NCBI GenBank assembly: GCA_963575745.1
Contig: CAUYUJ010000359.1
Span: forward strand, 333,370-397,369
Reading direction: 5' to 3'
DNA: 64,000 bases
Origin: Prorocentrum cordatum
Taxonomy: Eukaryota > Sar > Dinophyceae > Prorocentrales > Prorocentraceae
The notes beneath the pieces were generated by a model. That model was given only the letters and a program-made list of their open reading frames with translations, searched no databases and was not told the origin of the DNA. Shown here piece by piece: positions 21,885 to 33,934 of the stretch; within the stretch, counting starts at the first letter, position 1, and each line of letters begins with the position of its first letter. The position numbers were made by a program, and so were the translations under genes.

Positions 21885-22170
21885 CACACAGACACACAGC
21901 CGCACGGCCTCACAGCTACACAGACTCACAGCCACTCAGCCACTCAGCCACACCACCACAGAGCCACATGGCCAAACGCACACACGCACACACCACCACA
22001 CAGCCACATGGCCACACGCACACAAGCACACACGCACACACGCACACACGCACACACGCACACACGCACACGTGCACACACGCACACACGCACACACTCA
22101 CACACGCACACACCCACACACGCACACAAGCGCAACCACAACCGCAAACACAAACCCACACACACATAGG
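21885..22170. repeat. (CACACG/ACAC)n microsatellite
   Basis: ACACACGC repeats following a CACAGCCAC-rich lead-in. The next stretch, 22290-22470, has three about 70-bp units starting GCCCGCTCGAGGATGACGCACT-like blocks with CTTCCCGCATGGC. Confidence 0.85.
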
Positions 22171-22579
22171 CATAAATGCACACACCGTGTCCCCCAGCAT
22201 GTTGAGGCGTGGAAGAATGCCACTGCCTGCCTGATAGGGTCCTCTCTACTCGCGAACTGCTTCATGCATCGCTTTTCCCTTCCGAGGCTACTTTCCTTGT
22301 GCCCGCTCGAGGATGACGCACTTCCCGCATGGCAACTAATGCCTGAACCCTGATTCCATGCGCGCCCGCTCGAGGATAGTGCACTTCCCGCATGGCTGCT
22401 AACTCCTCGACCCCTTATACCACGCGCGCCCGTTCGAGTATCGTGCACTTCCCGCATAGCTGCTAACTCCTAGACCTCTTATACCAAGCGCTCCAGGGCC
22501 TCCCGAGCCACAACCCCTTGTTTCATACGATGGAAATTTGCCCCGAGCTTACAAGACGGCCCGCGCAGGCAACCGATGC

Positions 22580-23028
22580 CCACGATGCCTCAAAGAATAC
22601 CCGAGATGGCCCCAAGGCGGCCGAATATTGACTCAAGGCGGCCCAAGATGTCTCCAGGAGGGCCCAACATGGCAACAAGAGGACCTCCAGCAGGGTCAGC
22701 AGAAGCCATCGTCATTGACTTGCTCTGGGGTGTTCTCGCCTTTTCGGGCTGCCGTCAGCTCACGACGGCCCGAGAGGACTCCACAAAGGCCCGACAAGCA
22801 TCCAAGACGGCACCAAGACGGCCCAAACGTGCCTCCCGTGGGACCCGTGACGGCTTTCGAAAGACGGCGCCGAGACAGCCCCGCGACGGCCCCCAAGGCG
22901 CCCACCATACGGCCAAGCAGGCCCCAGGCCAGCGTAAGAGGGCCCCAAGGCGGCCCAAGAGGGCACCAAGGGACCCGCAAGACTGCCTCGGAGGAAGCCA
23001 AGGAAGCCCCAAGACGGCCCACACGAGT
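22580..23028. repeat. Degenerate CCAAGACGGCCC-type short-period array
   Basis: Many 10-12 bp units such as CAAGACGGCCC and AAGAGGGCCCCAAG. Similar blocks lie at 23.82-24.34, 24.82-25.85, 34.83-35.31, 42.24-42.49 and 54.24-54.49 kb, on both strands. Frames translate to Pro/Arg/Lys-rich or Gly/Leu-rich artefacts. Confidence 0.75.
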
Positions 23029-23077
<49 letters not shown>

Positions 23078-23081
23078 CCAC

Positions 23082-23113
<32 letters not shown>

Positions 23114-23132
23114 GCATCAGCATCAGCATCAG

Positions 23133-23173
<41 letters not shown>

Positions 23174-23700
23174 GCAACATCATCGTCATCATCATCATCA
23201 GCATCATTATCATCAGCATCATCAGCATCGTCATCATCGTCAGCATCATCATCACCATCAGCATCATCATCATCAACATCCACATCGTCACCATCACCAT
23301 CACCACATTATCATCACCATCATCACCATCATCATCACCATCATCATCACCATCATCATCACCGCCGTCGCCGTCATCATCATCATCATCACGCTCGCCA
23401 TTAAAACTCACCATCCACAGCATCATCACCAGCATCATCATCAATATCACACTCACCATCAACATCATTAGCATCGTCCCCATCCCCATCACGCATCACC
23501 ACGACTAACATCAGCATCAGCTTAGCATCAGCAGCATCGTCCGCATCCTCATCCTCATTCTCATCCTCATCCCCATCCTCATCCTCATCCTCACCCTCCT
23601 CATCAATATCTTCATCATCATCATAATCAGCATCATCACCAGCATCATGATCATCCTCATCCCTATCCCATCCTCATCCTCATTACAATCAGTAACGTAG
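23027..23700. repeat. (ATC)n/(CAT)n microsatellite, about 670 bp
   Basis: ATC-based repeats with GC-containing variants, then TCCTCATCC repeats. It lies between two CCAAGACGGCCC blocks. Confidence 0.9.
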
Positions 23701-23819
23701 TCGTCATTATCATCGTCGTCGTCGGCCCCGACCCCGAATTGCCAAATCTCTCGGGGCTTCTCGCGTGTTCCCTGGGGTTCCTCGCGTCTTCCTGCATGAC
23801 TTTCTCTGGCTCGCGAGAG

Positions 23820-24340
23820 ATCCAAGACGGGCCAAAAGGGCCCCAAGAGGCCGCCGAGATGGTCCAAGAGGGCCTCGGGTCGCCGAACGATCGTCCCAAG
23901 CAAGATGGCCCCAAGATGGTCCGACAAGACGCCTCCAAGAGCAGGCCCACATCATTGCTTTCCCCTGGGTGCTTGAAGGAGTTTGGCGTGTTCGCCGTTT
24001 CGGCTTCCCGAAGCGCCAAGGCTGCCCAGGAGGCCCCCAAGATCGCCCCAAGACGCCCCCAGAGGCCCCCAGGAGGGCGCCAAGACGGCCCAAGAGGGTC
24101 CAGGAGGTGCCCAAGACGGCCCAAGGACGGCTCCAAGAGGGGTCCCAGCTGGGGAACCTGCACAGACATTTCGAACCCTCGGCCCCGAAAAGCCCCCAGG
24201 AGGCCCCCGAGAGGCCCCAAGAGGCCCACAAGATGCCCCAGGAGGCCTCCAAGAGGCTCCCAAGAGGCTCCCACGAGGCTCCCAAACTGCCTCCAACAGG
24301 CCCCCGAGGGAGCTCCGAAGAGACCCCCAATCGCTGCGAA
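23820..24340. repeat. CCAAGACGGCCC-type array, second block
   Basis: Follows a CATCATTGCTTTCCCCTGGG linker and ends near GGAGCTCCGAAGAGACCCCC. It is followed by an (AC)n/(AT)n microsatellite at 24395-24485. Confidence 0.75.
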
Positions 24341-24394
24341 CTCTGACCCACAACCCTGGCATGGTGGCGGGATGGGCCGAAGGCCGTAATACAT

Positions 24395-24485
24395 TTGCAC
24401 ACGCACACACACACATATACATATATATATATATATATACACACATATATATACATATATATATATATATGTATATGTATATACA
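24395..24485. repeat. (CA)n/(TA)n microsatellite
   Basis: ACACACACATATACATATATAT type. The segment 24486-24815 is unique-looking with many TGCATG and TGTGTATAC words; no gene seen. Confidence 0.9.
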
Positions 24486-24815
24486 AGACTGCATTGGCGC
24501 TGCGCGCCATGTACCTTGGTCCTTTGAGTTCAGCGCGCAAGCGGAATGCGTGCGTGCGTACATGCGCGCATGCATGTATACACGCGCACGTGCATGCACG
24601 GTCCGTATAAATGTCTAGGTGTATACAATATACTTACATTGTTGCATGTGTGTATACAGCGTACATGTGTACATAACAATTTATGTGTGTAAGGGTATGA
24701 GCATGCATATGCAACTCGTACGGAGCATCCTCGGGCATCTTCATTGCATGCCACGAGACCCTCAACGACTGGGTCACAGTGTGAAATGTCATGGGAGCAA
24801 AATCAATGAATGTTA

Positions 24816-25870
24816 GCATTCGGAAACATCGTGGGGGGGTTTTCGGGGCCCGCGTGGGCCGTTTTGGCACCTTCATGGGCCGTCCTGGGGCCTTCTTGGG
24901 CCGTCTTGGGGAGCGTGGGCCCGCTGGAGCCCCCTTTGGACCCATCTTGGGCACTTGCGGGGACCTCCCATGGCGCTTTTGGGTCTGTGCTGGGAGCCCT
25001 TGGGGGGCCTCTTGGTTCCATTATGGGCTGTCTTGGGGCTCTCGTCGATCGTGGGGCCCGGCTCGGCCGTCTTGAAGCTTTCCTGGGGGGGCTTTTGGAG
25101 CGTCTTGAGGCGATCTCGGGAGCTTTGAAACCGTCTTGAAAGCTGATGACATCCGAGAGGCGAAAATGCTAAAATTGTAAGTTTTACGGGGGGAATGGGG
25201 CGATTTTTGTGGTTTGAAGGCCCCTTGGAAAGCTTTTTGGGTGCCTTGGGGGTCTTTTATGTTGGCATTCGGAAACATCGTGAGGGTGTTTTCGGGGCCC
25301 TCGTGGGCCGTTTTGGCGCCTTTATGGGCCGTCCTGGGTCCTTTTTGGGCCGTCTTGGGGAGCGTGGGCCCGCTGGAGCCCCCTTTGGACCCATCTTGGG
25401 CATTTCAGGGGACCTCCCGTGGACCTTTTGGGTCTGTGCTGGGAGCCCTTGGGCGCCTCTTGGTTCCATTATGGGCTGTCTTGGGGCTCTCGTGGGCGAT
25501 CGTGGGGCCCGGCTCGGCCGTCTTGAAACTTTCCTTGGGAGCCTTTTGGGGCGTCTGGAGGCGATCTCGGGGGCTTTGAAACCGTCTTGAAAGCTGATGA
25601 CATCGGAAAGGCGAAAATGCTAAAGTCGTAAGTTTTACGAATGGGACGATTCTTGTGCTTTGCAGGCCCCTTGGAAAGGTTTTTGGGGTGCCCTGGGGGT
25701 CTTGTGGGCCGTCCTGACGCAATTGGAGTCCCTCTTGGAGCGCTCTTGTGCTGTCTGGGGCCTCCCTTGAGCCTTTCTGATGACCCCTCGGATCGCTCTG
25801 GGTCTGCTGGCAAGGCGTTTGTGGAGACCCGGAAAGCCGGGTGACCTTTTCCAAGGACGTCCAAGGGAGC
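24816..25870. repeat. Tandem units of about 449 bp (two full, one partial)
   Basis: GCATTCGGAAACATCGTG starts units at 24816 and 25265. Each unit carries the TTGGGCCGTCTTGGGG short repeats followed by an AT-rich linker with GCGAAAATGCTAAA and GTAAGTTTTACG. A third, diverged unit starts near 25650 without the GCATTCGG head. Confidence 0.85.
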
Positions 25871-25956
25871 CCGAGAACCCCAGATCCCGGGGGTCCAGTT
25901 TAGGGGGGGGGGGATGGTTTCCCCCCCCCCCGGGCTTGTAAAAATATGAGAAGAGG

Positions 25957-26014
25957 AATCTGTATATATGTATATATGTATATATGTATATTATATGCTT
26001 ATATATATATTATA

Positions 26015-26060
<46 letters not shown>
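25957..26060. repeat. (TA)n microsatellite
   Basis: TATATGTATATA then a pure TA run to 26058. It precedes a unique 220-bp segment and the 72-bp minisatellite. Confidence 0.95.
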
Positions 26061-26061
<1 letters not shown>

Positions 26062-26284
26062 CCGCGCCCTTTGTGGGGCCACCAGGCTGTAGGCCGGAGG
26101 TTCACAGTTTCCTGTACCAATTGCAGCTTCCAGTTTCCACTGTTACAGTTCTGCTTCTTGCTTCTTACTTTTCCTTGTTGGCTTGCTGCTTGCTGTTCCT
26201 TGTTGCTGGACCGCGCGATGGGGGGAGGCCCAAAACGGGCATTTTTACCACGCCCAAATCGCATTGTCTGAATTGCTGGGGTGG

Positions 26285-27125
26285 GTAAAAATTGACACCT
26301 CTCACGCAGATCGGCGGGGTCAGGGGCCAACAAATACATGGGATTTGCCACATCTCTGAAATTCGGTGGCACCCCTCATGCAGATCAGCGGGGTCAGGGT
26401 CCAAAAACACATGGGATTTGCCACATTTCAGAAATTCGGCACCGCTCACGCAGATCGGCGGGGACAGGGTCAAAAAACACATGGATTTGCCACATTTTCT
26501 GAAATTCGGTGGCACCCCCCCACGCAGATCGGCGGAGTCACGGTCCATAAACACATGGGATTTGCCACATTTCTGAAATTCGGTAACACCCCTCACGCAG
26601 ATCGGCGGGGTCAGGGTCACAAAACAAATGGATTTGCCATATTTCTGAAATTCGGCGGCACCCCTCACGCAGTTCGGCGGGGTCACGGTCCAAAAACATG
26701 TGGGATTTCTAACATTCGGTGACACCCCTGACGCAGATCGGCGGGGTCAGGGTCCAAAAACACAAGGGATTTGCAACATTTCTGAAATTCGGTGGCACCC
26801 CTCAGGCAGATCGGCGGGGTCACGGTCCAAAAACACAAAGGATTTGCAACTTTTCTGAAATTCGGCAGCACCCCTCACGCAGATTCGTAGGGTCAGGGTC
26901 CAAAACACACAAAGGATTTGCCACATTTCTAAAATTCGGCGGCACCCCTCACGCATATCGGCAGGGTCAGGGTCCAAAAACACAAGGGATTTGCAACATT
27001 TCTGAAATTCGGCGGCACCCCTCACGCAGTTCGGCGGGGTCAGGATGCAAAAACATAAGGGATTTGCAACTTTTCTGAAATTCGGCGGCACCCCTCACGC
27101 AGATCCGTAGGGTCAGGGCCGAAAA
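26285..27125. repeat. Minisatellite, about 12 units of about 72 bp
   Basis: Units carry CACCCCTCACGCAGATCGG, GGGGTCAGGGTCCAAAAAC, and GATTTGCAACATTTCTGAA. Phases lie near 26298, 26365, 26440, 26512, 26587, 26659, 26723, 26796, 26870, 26945, 27017 and 27089. Units are direct and contiguous without unique spacers, so this is not a CRISPR array. Confidence 0.9.
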
Positions 27126-27231
27126 ACAAACAGGTCCCGACACTGCTTCACGGCGAAGCTAGCCTCATGACTTCGCTCTTCCATGACCCATTCTCCGAGA
27201 GAGGGGGCCGGCAGCAGGGGCGAAGCCCTTA

Positions 27232-27249
27232 CGGACACACACACACACA

Positions 27250-27294
<45 letters not shown>

Positions 27295-27420
27295 TAGATA
27301 GATAGATACATGTATACACATCTGTACAATTAAAGATGTAGATGCCCCTATGTATATATATATATGTGTGTATATGCGTATATATAGAGAGAGAGGGAGA
27401 GAGAGAGAGAGAGAGACAAC
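27232..27420. repeat. (CA)n, (TA)n, (TAGA)n and (GA)n run
   Basis: Several dinucleotide and tetranucleotide repeats in series, separated by about 45 bp of unique sequence. Region 27421-27935 shows no feature. Confidence 0.9.
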
Positions 27421-27959
27421 ACATAGCCTGGTATGTATGTACAGCTGCCTTTCGATGTTGGGAAGTGTCATATACAAGCCTTTTCCGAAGTTTGAACGCT
27501 AGGTGTCACAGAGGAACCTCTTCTTGGCAAGGTCCCAGAGAAGGATACAGTGGAGGGGTGGGGGGGAGTTTGACTAGCCAAGGGCCATCTTAGAACGCGA
27601 CAGGCGCACTCGCTAGAAGACGACGCATCGGCGCCAAGGGCGGCTCCAGAGGCGCCGCCAGGGGGTCCAGAGCGGACCCACGAAATTTGTGCGTACCTCA
27701 AAACGTTTCTATGTATGCCGATGGTTGCCCTTCGACTCGTACAAGGCTGAAACAACCTCCTTTCGGTTACACGGTAAGGGTGCACGTCCCTTGGACGTCC
27801 GATGCGCACTATCTGTTGCGGCGGCGGACCGACGTACAAATGGGGCCGAGCAGACAAGGATGGGGTGATAGCCTTGATGGGTACAAGGCCGAGCATACAA
27901 TACCCTATACGACCACCCTTCTGGTGATAAGGAGTTTCGGTGGGGGAGGGACCAACGTT

Positions 27960-28125
27960 TCACTCGATCGATCTCACGATCGATTCACACACACACACAC
28001 GATCCCACACAATCGGTACCATAATCGACCCTTCTATCGATATCACTATCGATCGCACAATCGATCACACGATCCCGGTCACTAGCGATCTCACAATCGA
28101 TATCACTATCGATCCCACTACGGGA
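27960..28125. repeat. Cluster of ATCGAT/CGATCNCACNATCGAT words
   Basis: At least ten palindromic ATCGAT or GATCG words spaced by about 10-20 bp with an (AC)n patch. Possibly an imperfect short-period satellite. No protein known. Confidence 0.6.
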
Positions 28126-28595
28126 AACCGACTGGACCCCAACGGGACACCGACGGACCACCGACGGGCCGTCAACGACACCGAAAGGATACCGACGGGA
28201 CACCACGGCGGGACACTCCCGGCCACGCCAGCCCACTGGAGGGGCGGTCTTTTGTCTTGCCCCGCCCTATCCGCGGCTGGGTCATTCCTCCCGCCCGCCC
28301 ACGCAACTTCGCCTCGCCCGCACGCGCAACACGAGCACGAAACCGAAACCGACTTCCCGTTGGGGGGCTCTCCGTTCCACTGCGATCTCACCCCCTCACC
28401 TCCGACTGTGCCTTGGACTGCGGCGAGGAACCCTCGCTTGGCGTGCCGTGGCGGCAGCCCCCGCGACACGCTGTGCCCTGCAAGCTGATCTGGTGTTGCA
28501 CGGGTCCCGTCCCAGAAAGCATTTTTCCTGTGCGCTTGACGTCGAGGTTCCAAACTTTGTTCCAGTCTTCCGGAGACTGAAGAAGCCTGTAACAT

Positions 28596-28758
28596 TTAGG
28601 TCGGGCGTGTCCCCCTACAGGCGGATTTTCTGACGAAAAATCAAACATACTCAACAAAATGCTCAACAATAATCAAAAAATAGTCGAAAGATCGTCCCCA
28701 GACTATTTCTTTGACTATTTTTCAATATTCCTCCTGTAGAGGGACATGCCCGACTTAG
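28596..28758. mobile_element. MITE, AGGTCGGGC family, copy 2 with perfect 8-bp TSD
   Basis: 163 bp; ends TTAGGTCGGGC and GCCCGACTTAG, with inner blocks TACAGGCGGATTTT and AATATTCCTCCTGTA in inverted relation and a TCGTCCCCAGACTATTT core. TGTAACAT is duplicated at 28588-28595 and 28759-28766. Confidence 0.9.
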
Positions 28759-28794
28759 TGTAACATTGATGCGTGGAGACTGGAACGTGCTTGG

Positions 28795-29015
28795 AGGGTC
28801 GCGACGAAGCGTGATGGCGACCCGACAACCCCTGACCCCTTGGTGAGCGTTTTATTCGCTTGGAGTGCGCCCCATGGGAGAGACTCCACCTGCTCGAAAC
28901 AGGCGCCAATAAAACAGCCAAGATCTACTCCACTGGGGGGGGAGGGGACGGGGGTTGGGGGCCCGCGCCGATCGGCAAAATAACGAATGAGAGAACGATC
29001 ACTTGCACCAACACC
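28795..29015 (+). repeat. Left module of the satellite-bearing composite, solo copy
   Basis: Contains CACCTGCTCGAAACAGGCGCC, CAGCCAAGATCTACTCCAC and GCGCCGATCGGCAAAATAA, matching 18.58-18.69 and 30.64-30.74 kb. The tandem AAGCT array is absent here. A reversed fragment is at about 40450-40530. Confidence 0.7.
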
Positions 29016-29130
29016 GTCCTCTGTCCCACAAGGTCGGTGACCCCTCGACTCGTCCTGGGGCGCGTCCTGACCAGACTTTCGAGGCGGATGTGGCCGTGCC
29101 AACGAGAACACCCCAGGATGCCCCGCAAAA

Positions 29131-29350
29131 GGGGCTAACGTAGGGGAACAAACAATGACATAAACATAAAAACTCGGAGGCCCGCGCGGATTTCTTGGAT
29201 CGGCGCTGGGGCCCCCCTGGCGGCGCCTCTGGCGCCGTCCCTATCGCGCTCCGCGCGCCAAGGAGGGGTGCCCAACGCCGATCTAAGAAATCCGCACGGA
29301 CCTAATGTTCTTACATTTACGTCATTGTCTGTTTCCCTCTAACGCCTCGT
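29131..29350. mobile_element. Foldback element with about 70-bp terminal inverted repeats
   Basis: The left arm has GGGGAACAAACAATGACATAA, AACTCGGAGGCCCGCGCGG and ATTTCTTGGATCGGCG. The right arm carries their inverted, diverged counterparts. The centre is GGCGCCTCTGGCGCC, itself palindromic. Shorter relatives of the CCGCGCGGATTCCTTGGGTC block lie at 38620-38695 and 38865-38890. Confidence 0.75.
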
Positions 29351-29639
29351 CGCTCGATCTGGAGTGCAGAAGGCGAGGACGGCGGCCTTGACGGCCTTCG
29401 TCGAGGCAGAAGTCAGGCCCACCTGGCGGGGCCGGCCGCAGCTCCAGCGGCGCGCGCGTGCGCCAGGCTGATCAGTGAGCGGTGCGCGCGTGTGCCAGGC
29501 TGATCAGTGATCAGTGATTGCGCATAGGGGTGCTTTCAAGGGGCATCCATCGACCTGGGCCAGACGTCAAAGTACAGCGACTGTTTACCCGTATCGCAAT
29601 GACGTACGATACAGCTGCACGGGCCTTGGGAGGCCACGT

Positions 29640-29835
29640 CGACACTTTGCGAGCGGGGCGCGGCCAGCGAAAGCGGCCAAGGATGGACCGAGGAGGCAAG
29701 GATGCAAGGGTACCCTCGGGAAGGTTGCCCCTCCTAACCATGCGGGTTGACTGTAAGTATGCACAGCGCGCGCCTCCATCCATCGGCCTGGCCCAGACGC
29801 AACGGTACAGCTAGCGCTTGTCATGTCAACGTGGA
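29640..29835. repeat. GCGGGGCGCGGCCAGCGAAA family repeat
   Basis: GAGCGGGGCGCGGCCAGCGAAA and GCGGGTTGACTGTAA also occur at 43.41-43.47 kb, and a weaker copy is near 32.29-32.40 kb. The stretch 29836-30250 has no recognisable feature. Confidence 0.6.
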
Positions 29836-30784
29836 TTATGGTTCCTAGCGTCAAGCAGGCAACATGGAGCGATCTCTGCGAGCCGACAGCGAGGATCCTT
29901 CACAGTTGGCACGGTTCAGGCCGCCTGTGGCCTGCAACCATGAATGCCCCCCACGCCGTGGCGTCGCCGCCAAATCGACGTGGCGAGAACCTGCCATCAT
30001 GGCTGTTGTCTTCTTGTGTCGTGTGGGCCCTGACCGTGCTCCTCCATGAAAAACCATGGCGTGACTACACCAGTGCTTGCGTCCTACGACAGAGGTCAAA
30101 CATTATTTGTTGATTCCCTGTGCTGCTTGCGGTTTCTCATACGAGAAAGGGTCACGCGACCTCTGGAACAGGAAAGGGGGGGCCTCTCTTTTTCCATGGA
30201 AGGGGGTAGCGCTTCTGGCGGCCCAATATTAATACTTCTCACCCGCAAAAAACTTTCGTCGCACCCGAGCTCGACAAAAGCTCGCCGCCGATCCCAGAAA
30301 GCCCTGCCAGGCCAAGAATCGACCAGCCTATGCGAGCGGGCCTTCCGGGATGGGCCGGACGTTGCTCAAAGGGGAAGAGGGGGGGGCAATCAACGCAGAG
30401 GGGAGGGGGGGGGAACGTGCACCCTTCGTACCCTTCTGGGCCCCCCCAGGGGGCCCCTTTGGGGCCCCCTCTGGGCCACCAGCGGTGCACCTTTCCGAAA
30501 TCCCCCTATGGATCATCGCCCCCCCTTTTAGTGAACGTTTTCTTACTCGGCGTTTCGACATTGGGCGGGAGGGGGGGGGAGGCTTGGCTCTGGGCCTCTG
30601 CTCAACGCGACTGTTTTTGCAACGCTGCGTCCCAGAGGTCCACCTGCTCGAGACACGCGTCAGAGACACCCAGGATCTACTCCATAGGGGGGCGTGGGGG
30701 GGAGGGGGCGCGAGGGCCCGCGCCGATCGGCAGCACAAGGAATTATCCCAGTGCGACCCTACCTTGGAGTTGGAGCATTTAGGA

Positions 30785-31100
30785 AAGCAACATCTACATC
30801 TACACCGACAGCTACATTTACATCTACACTTGCATCTACATCTACATCAACAGCGAGACTCACATCAACATCTACATCTACACATACATCTACACCTACA
30901 TCTACATCTGCATCTACATCTACACCTACATCCACATCTACACCTACACCTACATCTACATCTACATCTACACTTTCGCATTGCTGTTGCTTTTGCTATT
31001 GCCTTTGCTTTTGCCTTTGCCTTTGCTTTTGCTGTTGATTTTGCTGTTGCTTTTGCTTTGCTTTTGTCTTTGCTTGATGTTGTTTTTGCTTTGCCTGCGC
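30785..31100. repeat. (CATCTA)n and (TTTTGC)n hexanucleotide repeats
   Basis: Hexanucleotide repeats inside composite copy 2, absent from copy 1. Confidence 0.9.
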
Positions 31101-31135
31101 ACAGACACTCACACACAGCATTCGCATGTTTGCCT

Positions 31136-31370
31136 AGCCTAAGCTAACCTAAGCCAAGCTAAGCTAAGTTAAGCTAAGCTAAGATTGTCTAAACTAAGCT
31201 AAGCTAATTTAAGCCAAGCCAAGCTAAGTTAAGCTAAGTTCAGCTAAGCTAAGCTAAGCTAAGCTAGGCTAGGCTAGGCTAGGCAAAGCTAAGCTAAGCT
31301 AAGATGAGATAAGATAAGCTAAGCTAAGCTAGGCTAAGCTAAGCTTAGCTACGCTTAGCTAAGCTGGGTG
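31136..31370. repeat. (AAGCT)n tandem array
   Basis: AAGCTAAGCT repeats with AAGCC and AGGCT variants, followed directly by the GGGGGAACCGC module. The 31498-32975 region beyond holds no supported gene. Confidence 0.9.
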
Positions 31371-32969
31371 AACCCAGGGGGCGCAACTGGGGGAACCGCG
31401 GGGCGGATACTGGGGGAACCGCCCGGGCCGGTTCCCACTGCCCGGCCCTTTAAGCCAAGAGAGCAAGAACCCTTCTAGGCAGAGCCTAGGTAGGGAATGA
31501 GGAAACGATCGCTTACAGTCGGGCCGCTGAAAGAAGGAACGCCACATAAGGAACGACGCCCCATTTTGGCCGTAAAGGCGCCGCCGTGCCCGAGGAGGGC
31601 AGGAGGAACAGCGATGGAGGAGCCCAAGGAACATCGAGCCCCTTCCCAACTCGAACCGTTCCTTACTTCAACGTTTTGACTGTGCGCAGACGGATGTTTG
31701 GGCGCCGACCCTCTCCGAGAGCAGCGCGACGTCCGAGCGGGGCCGCGTGGCAGCGCGAGCGGGCGGGCGGCCGAGGGGCAGCGGGCGCCTCGCGCCCGAC
31801 GCCGAAGACGGTGAGCGGCCGCAGGCCGGCGGACGGCACCCTCCCGCGGGGGTTTGTGGCGGCGGGGCTGCTCCCCCCAGGGCGGGGGCAGGAGGAGCGA
31901 ATACACCCTGCGAAATGCTTAAGAAATCATGGGTTAAGAAATTCATAGTCTCAGAACTTGAACAAAAACCCAAGATTTCTATCAAGATCTTAAGATTTAC
32001 ATTGAAACGTTAAGAATAATCGAGACTCTGGCCGAAAACTTAAGTTTTCTTAAGCATCGCCTGAGGTGTAGGGGGCCCCATGCGAACCCTGCCCCTACCC
32101 TCCACGATTTCTGAGGGGGAGGGCGGGGTGCACTTCGCTCGGAAATCGTGGGGGGAGGGGCAGGGTTCGCATGTGGCCCCCCAGCAAGCTCGAGGGGCCC
32201 ACGGAGGCACAAAGGAAGACAGCCAGCACGTGTCGCGAGGGACGGGCGGTGAGGGCGCAGGATCCCCTTGGAGGCCGAGGGCGGGGGATTTTCGAGGCGG
32301 CGGGCGGCCAGTGAAAGCGGCAGGGGACGGGCAGCAGAGGCAAGGACACAAGGGCACCCTGGACGAAGGCGCGCGTCCCTAAGAGGCGCGCTGGCTGTAG
32401 GCACATTTTCAAATATTCCGAATATGTTGCGCATTTTCTGGATCTTCGGCATCCCCATCGACTTTCCATACTGTCGAATATTTTCCATGGCGTGGGCGTT
32501 TGTCTGTGTCTGTGTATGTTTTCCCATCCGGACCAGCGCACAAGCGATGAGGCACTACGGGAGTCCGAGCTTCGAGGACCGAGGCTTTTTGCACTCCTGG
32601 GGACATTTTTTTGTCGCGACGGCTGGATCATCGCCTCCAGATGCTGCTCAGAACGCGCCCCTCGGAAAGGGTTTACGGGGTCGGCTGTTGACCCGCGGAC
32701 CCAGGCCCCCCCCGCGCCGCCAACGGTATACGGCGGGACTTGTCGGTTGTTGCCGTGCTCTGCCTCTGGGGGGCCACCGCTGGGCCCCAGGGCCGTCGAC
32801 AACGGCTCTGGACACGAGCTGGTCCAGGGGACTGGGTCGAGCCCTCTGGGGGCCGACGCCGTGACAACACTCACGACAACGACGAGGATCCGGGAGCCAA
32901 GACAGCCCGGCAAGCTTGGAGAGCTGGCGGGCCTGGAGGACGCGGCTTGCGCCGCGGCCGTTCCAGAGC

Positions 32970-33012
32970 GCCTTAGTTGAGCAGGGACCGACCGTCCCGG
33001 CATTCCTATAGC
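32970..33012. repeat. GAGCAGGGACCGACCGTCCC block, copy 1
   Basis: About 34 bp (including CCCGGCATTCCTATAG) shared with 42606-42641. GGGACCGACCGTCCC can form a short hairpin. A terminus of an unknown dispersed repeat is likely. Confidence 0.6.
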
Positions 33013-33034
33013 CCTACCACGAAACACGTCATCT

Positions 33035-33145
33035 CTGCGCGCGGCTCTGCGCAGAAGATGCGGGTCGGCGTCCCCGCGCCCGCGATGGGCCGAGAGACAA
33101 CTGGCGCCGCCAAGCGGGGCCGACTGGAACGCTCCGAGGGCCCAG
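33035..33145. repeat. About 110-bp dispersed repeat, copy 1
   Basis: GCGGGTCGGCGTCCCCGCGCC, GGGCCGAGAGA and CGGCGCCGCCA blocks match 33935-34045. The interval between holds three AAACCCGGACA words (33628-33650, 33764) and no gene. Confidence 0.65.
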
Positions 33146-33934
33146 CTCGGCAGGGACGCCGCACCCGCGTCAACTGCGTCGCAGACGGTGCCCCGCACCC
33201 CACAGAAGCATGCCCGCCCCGCGGGCCAAGGAGCGCGGACACACACGACGAACATTGGCCTCCGACGAGCCGAGCCGTTCCGTCGGGGAAATCTACACCA
33301 CGCGAACGCAGTGGTAACACCTGCCACTGCCCGCTAGCGAGCGCTCGCGCCGCCAGCACCGGCCGCCAACCAGCCGACCGAAGACGGAGGGAGAGGAGGA
33401 AACGAAGTGGCAGCCCCACGCCAAACTCCGCCAGCCGCGTGCGGCCATCGGCTGTGAGCACGGAGCAGACCCGCGATCGGCCGCGCCACGGGGGGCACTG
33501 CCAGGCAGTCATCACATTGCCACCAGGCCACAAGGCCGAGAGGTGAGCAGACCACGCGAGGTCCTCCTAGAGATTTTCCTGCCCAAACCGCTGCGCGATT
33601 TACTGGCGATGAAATCAGGGCCCCGTAAACCCGGACACGCTAAACCCGGACATCCAACATCCCTCAAAGCCAATTTTCCCAGACGGCAGCACGAACAAAA
33701 TAAGGCACTGCAGCGCTTCCAGAATAAACATGGACACAGGCCCTTAAACCCTGTAGAAACCGCGCTAAACCCGGACACATACCCGAATCCTGCAGTGCAG
33801 CAAACAAAAAATGCACGGGTGCTGAAAAATGTGCATTTGCAGGAAAAGGTATCGTTTCCTTGGTTTCCCGTGTACTGGTTTATCTGTGTCCTGGTCTCTG
33901 GGGGCCTGATGAACATCTCAGCGTGCAGCTCTGG

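Larger units (their letters stand above)
30537..31497 (+). mobile_element. Satellite-bearing composite repeat, copy 2
   Basis: Same left and right modules as copy 1 at 18.5 kb: CGGCGTTTCGACATTGGGCG, AATTATCCCAGTGCGACCC, then AGAACCCTTCTAGGCAGAGC. The central array differs: (CATCTA)n at 30785-30972, a TTTTGCTTTTGC stretch to 31100, then AAGCTAAGCT to 31370. The right CCTAGGTAGGG terminus is kept; the left has one mismatch (CCCTACCTTGG). Confidence 0.7.

Noticed and set aside
26285-27125. Regular 72-bp repeats as a CRISPR array
   Set aside because: Whole units repeat without unique spacers, no cas genes, and the context is eukaryotic.
31555-31575. CCCCATTTTGGCCGTAAAGG as a spliced-leader relic
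   Set aside because: Only CCATTTTGGC agrees; the flanks do not match and no ORF or TCC tract adjoins.
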